Of a stretch of 64,000 nucleotides of DNA, positions 1-10,806 are shown piece after piece (the first letter of the stretch is position 1; the number at the start of each line of letters is the position of its first letter). The DNA lies in the NCBI RefSeq assembly GCF_964355755.1, contig NC_092676.1, positions 23,666,288 to 23,730,287 on the forward strand, in the 5' to 3' direction. This stretch comes from Antedon mediterranea (Eukaryota > Echinodermata > Crinoidea > Comatulida > Antedonidae). The translations under genes were made by a program, and so were the position numbers. Below the pieces are notes generated by a model. It made no database searches. It was not told the DNA's origin and was given only the letters and a program-made list of their open reading frames with translations.

Positions 1-1905
1 CTGTAAATAAATAAAATTGTGTTTTCATTGTCTTTTGATAAGATGCTAATAAGATAAAATTACTTTGTTTTCAATATACATAGTAAATATTATTTTGTAA
101 AAAAAAAAATGTATAGGTATATATTGATTTGATGTGATTTGTAACTGAACTAATAAAATTCATAGAGATTTTTTAAAAAATGTTGGACCCTATGGGAATA
201 ATATATAAGGTATTATATTATTGTTTAGTACAAATAGATTTTTAAGATAAATTTAACATTTTATTCCTTTTAAATAACAAAAAGTGTTTGAAGTGATAAT
301 TTGATTTAAAACTAAGATGTGCTTATTTTAGTTCAAGTAAAACAAATATGTGTTATATTATTGAATTGATACCATATTTGGTTATATATATGTAAAACTA
401 ATAATTTTGTATCGTTGATAAAATTTTTCATTGAGTCCTGTTTTATAGGATAATAATTATATTAATACATAATAAACAACAGTGCCATTTTATAATTTTA
501 TAAAACCCCTTTGCTGCAAAATGGTGCTATTCATGCTTGCTTTATGAATATCCATAACCTGTTTCCATATTAGGATGTTGGTTTAAATTTTGTATTCAAT
601 GTCTACAGTACTAATATTTGAGAAACCATCATTAGATTTACCAAGCCCATAGTTGGTATAAACAATCGTCACCCTATTGACATTTAAAAATTCAAATGAA
701 TTGCTAATTAAAGTTGATAAATATAAAGTTTATGTAAACTTATTATTTTAAGAAACATGAATGTGTGTCAATGATTATTTGATAAATTCTCTATTTTGCA
801 AAATAGTTTATTTGCACATTTTTAAAGCTTGTAATATTGTTTAAAATGAATTTTATTTAGACAAGTTAATTTTTGCTTGATTAAGCAGACTTGAATGTAT
901 TGAATATTTATTTGTTTTAGAATTTTAATTTAGATTTGCACAAGCTAACCAGAAAATAAAGTATGCCTGCTTTTAGTACTGTATAAAAATATTAATAGGC
1001 TCTACATTTTGTGCTATTCATTTAGCTTTTTTGTAATGTAGGTGCTTGCTATAAATTGTATATGTTGGCAGAAATTTATTTGTAAAGAGGTCCAACACAA
1101 AAAAAATAATTTGAGAATTGAAAATACTGTATATGCCGACTATAATCCCATATAAGACCCCCTAACTTAGTGATAAATTCACATACATAAACACTTGGTA
1201 TTTCCATTGTTGTTTAAGTATAATTAATCCCACCCATTAAATTTCTCAAATTAGTAATACTAACTCAACATTCAATACATTACATTTCTTTGTACTTTCT
1301 CAGTTAAGCTCTGTCTACACTATCAAACTTTATGTGATGTGCCCAATGGACATGATGATATCATATCACTACCATATTATTTGGCACATCACACTTTTTT
1401 TGTCAAACTAGTTTGCTAATGTAGACAGAGCTTTAGTCATTTAACATAGGTGCTTTGGTTGTTTTTATATACTTTATTATTTTACAAAACAGAAATTCTA
1501 TATCTTGATACAGAGTGGTTTTTAGGTTTAAGAAACGTTTTGTGTTTTTTATGGGTTTTTTAGGCTTAGTGCGGGGTTTAGTGTGAATGGGAAGTATCTT
1601 TGTATTTATTTATGTAAACTGGAAAATGGATTTGGTATTGTTTGTTCTGACTACCAGAATCTATGATGTGTATCTAGTAATTTGTATAGATAATACAGTA
1701 TAAGTGTAATGGTTATACAGTTGTAAATAAAGAAACAACTGAATTGTTGTTGTATTCATGTTAAGTTTTTGTAAGTTTATTTTTTCTCAGTTTTTTTTAA
1801 AGCACATATCCAGCTAGCATAGTGGTGATTTTGTTTAAAAAAATATAGATAGCACAGACCCATAATACACTATTTTTTTGCAATTATTTTAATTTTTTTG
1901 AAAAA
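1..1905. other. AT-rich non-coding stretch upstream of CCT8
   Basis: I see no coding exon here. The stretch holds one copy of the AAGCTCTGTC inverted-repeat element (1306-1433). An AATAAA at about 1725 is followed by TG-rich sequence, so part of it could be the 3' UTR of a gene lying to the left on the + strand; that is a guess. Confidence 0.4.
1306..1433. mobile_element. AAGCTCTGTC-family element, near-intact copy
   Basis: Ends AAGCTCTGTCTACACTATCA and TGTAGACAGAGCTT. Interior: GTGCCCAATGGACATGATGA, CATATCACTACCATATT, GGCACATCACACTTTTTTTG and TCAAACTAGTTTG. At ~128 bp it serves as a good reference for the family. Confidence 0.88.
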
Positions 1906-1909
1906 AAAA

Positions 1910-2098
1910 ATGTACGGTCGTAGTGGACCGTGCCAATAGAAAGCTGTGAATTAGATGCACGACAGACGGTTGACCGCCGTACCAATAGTTAAAGAAAAGA
2001 GCGTCTCGTTGCCATAGTGTGCGCCACCAAGAGTTTTTTAGATTAGTTAGACGTATTGCAGGCGCTAAAAAATATTCATTCCAGAAACTTCTCTAAAA
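1910..2098 (+). promoter_or_regulatory. Probable CCT8 promoter and 5' UTR
   Basis: The bases just before the CCT8 start are richer in G, C and CpG than the surrounding AT-rich DNA and contain two CCAAT words (1933-1937 and 1982-1986). No TATA box stands out. This fits the promoter of a housekeeping gene, but the transcription start cannot be placed from sequence alone. Confidence 0.4.
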
Positions 2099-5000
2099 AT
2101 GGCGATGCACATACCACGATCGGGACTTCAGCAAATGCTAAAAGATGGGGCAAAGGTATTTATTTTATAGAAATATTTTCAGTTTGACCGTAAATTATAA
2201 ACACTGCTTCTCTATATTAACTATTTAGTACTACTAGGCATGAGAAGTACTGCTAAAAGTGACTCGAAACCTGAAGTACTTTACCCACGTGCAGGCGGGG
2301 AGGGAGTCGTTGTTTGCGGAGATAATTTCATATGCAGCAGGAATGGATTCGGCCGGCCGACTGTTCCTCTGCAACGATATGACGTTGCCAGGCTAGCTAC
2401 ACCTACAGTACACTTCGTGTGTGCGTAGGAAAAATAAGTACTGGGCCCAGGGCTGTGTGTCAATCATTTTAAAATGCACATGTATCATAATAGGCCTAGG
2501 TTTTGATTAAATTAAATATAGCCTAGGCCTACCTAGGCCTATTTAGTATTTTATAAATAAAAATCAAGTTTAAAAAGTAGGCCCCTTTCTCTCTCTCTCT
2601 GCCTGAGCTGGGCCTAACTAAAGCCAGGCCTACTACTACTACTAACTAGGCTAGTAGGTAGTATTAGAGCCCTGGGCCTGATCCTAACTAGCCTAATATG
2701 ACAATATAAATCATTAAATTAAATCTAGGCCTAAATGAAATAAAAGTAAACATATTTGTCCTAATTGATTTTTCTTTTGTTCGGCACACATGTTTCAGAG
2801 ATTACTTTCGGTTAAATGAATCTTGGTGACAGTTTGCAAGATTAGTTTGTTACCGACAAAGAATCTCATTCTATCTATGATTACTTTTAGCGTATGGTAA
2901 TTTGCCTACTACTTGACTACAAATTATATAAAATTAAATAATTTTAAGATTTTTACTTGTGGTAACATTAACAAAGAATAAACATAAATTGTAAAATTGT
3001 AACTTTTAGTTATCAATGTATGAGTATTGTAAATAATAGTATCATTTGTTTCAAGAACCACTCATAGATCCATGGACAAGATAGATATCTACAAAATATA
3101 TTTATTTTGTTTGCAGAATTATCAAGGCCTTGACGAAGCAGTGTACAGAAACATATCAGCATGCAAACAGCTTGCGGAAACCACAAGGTCAGCATTTGGT
3201 CCAAATGGCATGAACAAGATGGTCATCAACCATATAGAGAAGTTGTTTGTTACCAATGATGCAGCCACCATTATCAAAGAATTGGAGGTCAGTTGCTAAA
3301 GCTTATCCCCTCCACAATCCACTGTCTATGCTCTCACCAATACCCTCTGTCTACACTATCAAACTAGTTTGACAAAAAAGTGTGATGTGCCAAAATATGG
3401 TAGTGATATGATGTCATCATGTCCACATATGCGCACATTACAATAAGGTTTGTAAGTGTAGACAGAGCTTATAGTTAGAGTAGAATCAAGGGGACACTTT
3501 TTGTGAACTCACACCAATGTTTCCTCTCATGTAATGACCTCTCAGATAACATAAACATGGTGCGGTGGGCGATACAAATACACAAAAAAATAGTATTGAT
3601 TGTTTGATTGCAACAGAATTCATTACTTTTTTAATAGGTTCAACATCCTGCAGCCAAGATGCTTGTGTTGGCCTCTCAACAAATGGAGCAGGAAATTGGA
3701 GATGGTACCAACCTAGTCCTCATACTAGCAGGAGCACTGTTGGAGAATGCTGAAGAACTACTTAGAATGGTATGTGTCATTTGTTACCTTGACTTGGCGA
3801 TACTTCAGTATTCATTTATTCATGGTCAAACACAGTAAAATATATACATGGTTTGAAATTATTTTCGTTTGTTCAAAGTTAAAAATTCACATAAAAAATT
3901 AGTTAAAAAGATTAAAATTGGGTAAAATACTGATAAAACACATCGATTAAAATACATCGTTAAAAATACAAAATAAAACAAGATTGGTGTGTTTAAGGGT
4001 ATAACATAACATAATCAACATTTTCATGTTTCATTGAATTGCCTCATTGCAGTAAGGAGAAACAAGTTTCTCATTCTCTTGGCCCTGACTTACTTTTACA
4101 TTTCTGGTGTTGTCCATTTGGTGTATAAATAAATTGTATTAATTTTATTTTGCTAGGGTCTCTCGCCAACTGAAGTTATTGAAGGTTATGAACAGGCCTG
4201 TAAAAAGGCTCTTGAACTGCTACCAGGTGAGTTTCTTAAGTCATCGCTCTCCCCCTAAAATAATGGTACACCCCTTAAATGGGGCTGTGACCTTGCACTT
4301 CATTTCCTGGAAAAGTACAACCAAATTATAGATCCATTGGCACTATTCCTCTTCCCAGGATGGTAAGTTGAACACAAACAAAAGAATTTTAACCCCATTT
4401 TTGACAACCATCTTTACTTTATCTCGTAGAAAGATGGCTGTAAAAATGGGAACATAAAAATACAGATTCACATAAATTGAAAAAGACTACACTTACATAG
4501 TATCTTTGTCTTTGTAATCTGTGACATTCATTTTTCACAGTGTACTCACACAGTCTTTTGTAGCTTGTTGAAATTACTATGTTTCTGCTAAAATGTTTTG
4601 TTACAGACTAGATTTAACTAATACAGTTGTGTAATATATGGTGCATTGCTATCTTTTTTTTTAAAGTTGATCAAATATTCTATTATTAATTAGACTTAAG
4701 TTGTGCTACTGTCAAGGACCTGAAAGATAGAAATGAAGTATGGAAGGCCATCAGAACGTCGGTAATGAGTAAGCAGTATGGAAATGAAGACTTCTTCTCA
4801 CAACTTGTTGCTGATGCTTGCAGTGAGTATTTTTTAGCTTATTTTAGTTTTTCAGGAATATTAACAATATTCGTATAATTTATATTTTTAAAGTTATCAT
4901 TTTTATCTTAATTTTTTTTGTTTTCAGTATCTGTGATGAATAAGACAAAGACATTCAATGTAGATAATGTTAGAGTTGCTAAGATATTGGTGAGTTTAAG

Positions 5001-8000
5001 GCATTTAATCATTTTTAACCCAAAGTTACATGGTTTCAAGTTGTAGTAGGTTGCTAATTTGTCTATTGCCATTGTTGTACAGTGAGTGCTATGGTTTGTG
5101 TAAACCAATTTTATCAGGTAAATGTAAACATTTATTCTTGGTGAGGTTACTATTTATTTTTGTTACGCTACTAAAGACATGAATTTAGTTTTAATTGATT
5201 GGCATGTGATGTATTAGCAAAACCTTTGGTTTTATTCACATTTTTTATTTGGTATAGTAGACTGTGTACTGAGAACAATTTCTTATGTTTATGTTTGTTA
5301 ATAGAAAAATATGTTTGTGTTTTCAGGGATCGGGTATGTTACAATCATCTGTCATTCAGGGTATGGTTTTCAAACGTAACGTTGAAGGCAACATAGTAAA
5401 GGCTGACGATGCAAAGATAGCCGTCTACTCATGTCCAATTGATATTGCACACACAGAAACTAAGGTAAGATGAACTTTGACCCAAGTTTAAAGAGATTGT
5501 AATTCAGGTAAATGATGAACTTTGACCCTAGTTTTAAAAGATTGTACTAAGAGAAAGATGAACTTTGACCCAGTTTTAAAAGATTGTACTAGGTGAAAGA
5601 TGAACTTTGACCCCAGTTTATGAGATCGTACTAGGTGAAAGATGAATTTTGACCCCAGTTTGAAGAGATTGAACTTTAGGTAAAGATGAACTTTGACCCC
5701 AGTTTAAAGATTTTGTACTTTAGGTAAAGATGAACTTTGATCCCGGTTTAAAAAGATTGTGAATTTCAGTCAAAACATTTTTTATGTTTTTCATCTGCAG
5801 GGAACCGTTTTAATTAAAACGGCGAAAGAACTTAAAAATTACAGCAAAGGAGAAGAGAATAGTTTAGAAGAGGTAACAAATTTAAATATTATTTTGTATT
5901 ATATAACTGTATTTAATAGTAATATTTAGTTAATATTTAAAATGAAAGGACTTAGAAACTGAGTGAAGTACTTCACAAAATATATCGGGAACAATTTTTT
6001 CAAAGAGAGAGGGCTCACTACTTGATATTTCGGCCTTATGTTAAAAGAATACAGAGGGCGTGCTATTTCAGCTCATATTCAAGAATAGGAACTCAGATTT
6101 TAATATAATAAGTTATTATGATGTCGCCAATGTATCAATTTTTGAAAAAAAAAAAAGCAAGTACTATACTTTTCTAAAATTCTATTTTGCCAGGTAATAA
6201 TCTAATTATCATTTTTCTTTGACACAGCAAATTAAGGCTATTGCAGATACAGGTATAAAAGTAGTTGTAGCAGGAGGAAAGGTCGGTGACCTGGCTCTTC
6301 ATTTCCTGGAAAAGTACAACCTAATGGCTGTAAGGCTGATGTCAAAGTGGGACTTGCGACGCCTGTGTAGATCCATTGGTGCCGTTCCTCTTCCCAGGAT
6401 GGTAAGTTGAACACAAACAAAAGAAATTTTACCCCATTTTTGACAACCATCTTTACTTTATCTCGTAGAAAGATGGCTGTAAAAATGGGAACATCAAAAT
6501 ACAGATTCACATAAATTGAGAAAGACTATACTTATATGGTATCTTTGTCTGTGTGATCTGTGACATTCATTTCTTTGCTTACAAGAATTCACCACAGTGT
6601 ATTTACTTGGTGTCTTTTGTAGCTTGTTTATTACTGTTACTAAACTTAAAATTTATTTGTTACAGACCGCACCCACCCCAGATGAAATGGGTCACTGCGA
6701 CCATGTGCAGATTTCTGAGATAGGAGACACATCCGTTATTATTTTCAAACAAGGTATTGTATAATAATTAGACTTTATTTATCAGCCTACTAAATGGTCT
6801 TGATCAAAGACAGACCAGTATGAGATGGCACTGTTACCAAACTATTATGTTTTGATTCACTTGTCTCAATCATTACTTCTTGTAGACAAAGACGAGAATG
6901 CTGTTGCCACTGTGGTTCTTCGTGGATCTACAGATAATCTGATGGATGATCTTGAAAGAGCTATCGATGACGGCGTCAACACATTCAAAGCTTTTACAAA
7001 GGTAAGCATATTATTATTTATTGCCGGTCCGCCAGATAATCTGATGACTTTCCCGCCTTGGTTGCTTTGCTTATATCTCGGATTGCTTTTCTCCAGTCCT
7101 GTCTGTTTTCGGCTATTCTCCAAATCGTTTCTATATCTTTTATGCTATTGATCCTAGGTTAGCATGGCGCATTTAAAGCAATATTTTAGGCTCTTCACCT
7201 TTTTATTAGGCCCACAATCTTTACTCTTACAAAGGTAGATAGGTTATCATATGTTTATATGTCTAGTACTAACTAAGCCTATGACATAACCAGAGTGTCA
7301 TCAGATACTTTTCCGGATTTGGTAATTATTATATAATCTTTATGACTTAATTCTCTACTTTTAAATTGTTCTTCTACAGAACAATAACTTAGTACCCGGA
7401 GCTGGAGCTGCCGAGATTGAACTTGCCAAGCAATTGACGTCGTACGGCGAGACCATACCAGGTCTAGCCCAGTACGCTGTCAAGAAGTTTGCCCAATCAT
7501 TCGAGGCCATCCCCAGAGCGTTGGCGGATAACGCTGGTGTGAAGGCTACAGAAGTTCTGTCACAGTTATACGCTGCACATCAAGATGGACAGAAAAACAT
7601 TGGCTTTGACATTGACGTGAGTATTAGTAGCTAAAGAATTATTGTGTTATGATTAAAAACTCAAACTTCTTATATTTTTTAAACAGTCATGAGGAATATA
7701 AACAGTGTAAGTAAATACACATGTTTGCTTTTATTTAAACCGAGTTCCATCCGAATGCTGAGATAGGCGATTACCCTTCGACAAATTTATACAAAGCTGA
7801 CAAATTATAGGCTATGTATACCATATTCATGCAAAATGTCTTCACTTCTAGGCCGAAGGTGCTGGCGTGAAGGATGTTGTAGAAGCTGGTATATTAGACT
7901 CTTACCTGGCCAAGCACTGGGCAGTCAAGCTGGCTACAAATGCTGCAGTTACAGTGCTACGTGTAGACCAGGTATGTCATTTTCTCATCACCTCAATCTG

Positions 8001-8540
8001 ACTCTTTATATAGAATGTAGATTATTATTTCCGTCAAAATGTTGACCGGTTATAAGGTCAATCGGGTGTGTTTCTTTCTATATTAGCAGGATTACCTGAT
8101 TTTCAAAAGATTTTAAAGGATGGTTTCATAGCTGTATGGGAACATGTGATTCAATTTTTATATGCCTACATCAAATATCAAGCTGATCACCGCAATGAAC
8201 AGTTTCACCATAGGAATTTCCATTGTAAAACCTTGTTTATTGATGTGTGGCATTGGCAGAAGTGTGTGCTCTCTGAGTGCCCTTCTAGTTATATTATTAT
8301 ACGATGTATATATTAATGAAATTGGATTCTGATAAAGTTTTGAAATTCTTTTCCCATATCACATTTCCTCCATAGCATAAATAATGTATGAAACAGTATT
8401 GTATTGTTTTATGATAAACAGTATGACCCAGTTCTCGTAATATCAATTATTTTGATTTGCAATTGTAGATTATAATGGCAAAGAGAGCTGGAGGGCCTAA
8501 GCCCCCACAGAAGCAAGGCAACTGGGACGACCAAGACTAG
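2099..8540 (+). CDS. CCT8: T-complex protein 1 subunit theta (CCT8), complete, 14 exons
   Basis: Theta subunit of the cytosolic TRiC/CCT chaperonin, which folds actin, tubulin and other proteins using ATP. Coding exons: 2099-2155, 3117-3287, 3638-3769, 4157-4226, 4694-4822, 4928-4989, 5327-5464, 5801-5872, 6228-6401, 6666-6753, 6886-7001, 7380-7616, 7852-7971, 8469-8540. All junctions are GT/AG with matching phases and give 545 residues, close to the usual ~548. Nearly every segment aligns with vertebrate CCT8. Visible landmarks are GPNGMNKMVINH and NDAATI (66-71) in the ATP-binding region, GDGTN (97-101), SKWDLRRLC before the apical/intermediate join, LRGSTDNLMDD, a GAGAAE loop near 410 where many subunits have GGGATE, and LATNAAVTVLRVDQII near the C-terminus. 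The tail ends WDDQD. The start is the first ATG; a second in-frame ATG lies two codons on. Expression is probably constitutive. Confidence 0.97.
2156..3116 (+). other. CCT8 intron 1
   Basis: Holds a CpG-containing patch at about 2280-2440 close to the promoter, then a run of AGGCCTA-type words (about 2490-2700) that form short overlapping palindromes. No exon or element was identified. Confidence 0.5.
3344..3470. mobile_element. AAGCTCTGTC-family element in CCT8 intron 2
   Basis: Ends CTCTGTCTACACTATCAAAC and AGTGTAGACAGAGCTT. Orientation is opposite to the 1306 copy, judged by the AAACTAGTTTGACAAAAAAG side. Confidence 0.88.
4283..4609 (+). pseudogene. Decayed duplicate of CCT8 exon 9 and its following intron
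   Basis: This part of CCT8 intron 4 matches 6281-6668, that is the second half of exon 9, all of intron 9 and the first bases of exon 10. The word CATTTCCTGGAAAAGTACAA and the CTTCCCAGGATGGTAAGTTG donor are shared exactly. About 40 bp of exon are missing in the middle, which breaks the frame, and about 20 bp of intron are missing, so it cannot serve as an in-frame substitute for exon 9. It still carries a good splice donor and a TTACAG acceptor-like end. Confidence 0.9.
5465..5770 (+). repeat. Minisatellite (~43-bp unit, about 7 copies) in CCT8 intron 7
   Basis: The unit contains GATGAACTTTGACCCCAGTT followed by TAAAAGATTGTACTAGGTGA-like sequence. Copies begin near 5469, 5513, 5558, 5600, 5641, 5685 and 5727. 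The array starts directly at the exon 7 splice donor (AAG/GTAAGATGAAC), and several later units repeat a donor-like AGGTAAA or AGGTGAA. Confidence 0.85.
7018..7146 (-). mobile_element. Fragment of a LINE reverse-transcriptase C-terminus
   Basis: Read on the - strand, this piece of CCT8 intron 11 encodes IWRIAENRQDWRKAIRDISK and then reaches a stop. It resembles the C-terminal end of non-LTR retrotransposon polyproteins, where an 'R..W......' segment closes ORF2. It is short and lies antisense to CCT8. The assignment rests on general resemblance only. Confidence 0.4.
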
Positions 8541-10650
8541 ATATCAAATAAAGAATTGCAATTAGACATTTGGGATAGCTATGACAATCAACATTGTATA
8601 CAGTTACTTAAATGCAGACTAGATTTGTCGAGACAGGTATCTTTGTGCTTGGGGCCAAATTAAAAACCAAAAATGCAGTTATAGTCTTACATCTTAAAGT
8701 TTGTGCTGTTTAATTTTCGAAATTGTTAATTTTTACCTCGCTTTTCAAAATGAAATTGTTTACATTTGAGGTTTGTAAGCTGATCGGAATGGAATACAGT
8801 ACGTTGCTTAATTATTAGGAAAATATCGCTTGCTCTAAGCTTGCTGGATTTTTAGATGCGTCAGAAGAAATTAACGTCCCTGTAACAAAGTTGTTAAATC
8901 TGTTCTCTATGTTACGCATTGTCGACATGTATGTATTAATAGAGGCATTTGTTAATTTATTCATATGAGAGTATAAAATTAAAATGCAATTTTTAATTCT
9001 CCATACTGTACTGTATCTCCAAATATGGCATTATGTTCCAGTATCCTAAGCAAATTCCCTAGTAACACATGTATAACATGGTGCGTGTAAGCTGTGCTAT
9101 TACTATTAACATTTTCATTTTATAACAATAACATTAACGCACATATTCATTTAGGTTAATCCCCTTGCCACTAGCTATCATCCCCCTCCTCTTCGTCTCT
9201 AATCAGGTTTTTCGTTTTATAAGACTTCTACTGGTAAAAAGATGAAATAATTGCGGGCACAGTTACAAACTGTGATTAATGTTAATTGTTAAAATTGTCT
9301 GACTAGTGCAGTGGTAGTAAGTAATAGAAATAATGTATTAATTGTGTGTTTTTGTAATGAGTTAAAAATAAAACCTCCTGGTTTTCCGACTGTTTGATAA
9401 CATGATTGGTGGAAATGATAAAAATTCCATTTCAGCATTATTTATCAAATTTTTTTTCGTGCCAAATACTTGTAAAAAAATTTTTTCTAGTCATTTTCTG
9501 TCTTCCTTAAAATTAAATTGTATACAAGAGGTTTTAATGGAAGAGTTCCAATGACCGGAACCATTGTCCACAGTGGCCGGAGCCATTTTCCACAGTGGCC
9601 GGAAGAGTATGTACTTTTTCAGATATGTTAAAGACGCAGCACATCTTGTAGTCTTATCACTACAGTTTTCAATCCTGCTTCAGATATTTCTTCAACATCT
9701 ATTGATTATAGATTTTTTTATTCAAATATGAATATTCATATAAATATGCATATGAATATTCATATGAATATTAGAATATCGCGGGTGCTTTTAAGTTATT
9801 TGTAAGCTCTTTACTTTTCTACTGTTTTTCGTATTATTTGAAAACTACATAAATGTGCAAAATAAAAAAAATATAAACTTGCGAATTTATGGCGTGTGCT
9901 TTGTTTTTTGAGTATTTGAAAAAGCAGTTATGACTTGAAATATTTTAGTATTGTACTGAAGTTTTTCGTTGTACAATACATCTGTACTATTTGATTAAAT
10001 TTTTAGGCATTTTGGGGGTAATGCCCAGCTGAAATAAACATTAAATAATATACTTTGAAAACTGCATTTTCCCCTTTCTATCTATTATCACTTGACTACA
10101 TTACAGATATTTCAACCAGTGATCCTTTATTTGCTACTATTAATTTTAATATTATTCAATTTAATATGATTGAATTCTTAATCAAACTTGAAGGCAAACG
10201 AAATCGAAATGTTTAATATTACTTGAATTCTTGTGTCTTGAGTTTCTGAATAATTGAATAATATACAATCAATATTGATCTAAGCTAGGAGAATCCCATA
10301 ATTTAAGTATGAGCGCTTATCACAGACTTATTACATTATCAACTACAGCATACTGTCTAGAGAATTCTGACATTACATACATACTGTTTCACTTTAAAAA
10401 AACTTGCATAACAATACAGTAGAATGTTGAATTCGGGAGAGCGAGAAAGCCCGACTTGCATATGGTTTGTGTGCTTTTGCGACATCATTTTCCAGATAAA
10501 TACATATTAAGGACAAGGTTGATATTTGACGATTTTTCGAAAAAAAGAAATCATTGGGATTTTTAAAAAATGGCCCTTTTATTTTCGACGAAACTGGTTA
10601 CTATATCAAATTGTCATGCGCAGATGCACATAATGTGCATGCGCAACAAT
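8541..10650. other. CCT8 3' UTR and spacer
   Basis: An AATAAA lies only 6 bases past the stop (8547-8552), which is very close; others at 9367-9372, about 9850 and about 10025 are more plausible poly(A) signals. A 24-bp word with CCACAGTGGCCGGA is doubled at 9567-9604. At 9716-9776 there is an AT-rich stretch of overlapping ATGAATATTCAT palindromes. No gene was seen. Confidence 0.5.
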
Positions 10651-10806
10651 CCCTGTACAGGGAACTTTTCGAAAAATTATCAAATTTCGACCTTTTTTAT
10701 TATTTGATATAACTGGTTATTATTAGATATATGTTCATATATGGCAATATTATTGCATAATAATTGAATTTTAAAAAGTCGATATTTTGGCCATTTAAAA
10801 AAAAAT
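10651..10806 (+). repeat. Left flanking relic of the hairpin satellite
   Basis: Contains CTGTACAGGG, a TTTCGACC block, TTTGATATAACTGGTTA and the word CATATATGGCAATATTATTG. A diverged direct copy of the same segment lies beyond the other end of the array at 13866-14040, so the two bracket the satellite. Confidence 0.7.

Noticed and set aside
8547-8552. AATAAA as the CCT8 poly(A) signal
   Set aside because: It starts 6 bases after the stop codon, which would leave almost no 3' UTR; later signals are more likely.
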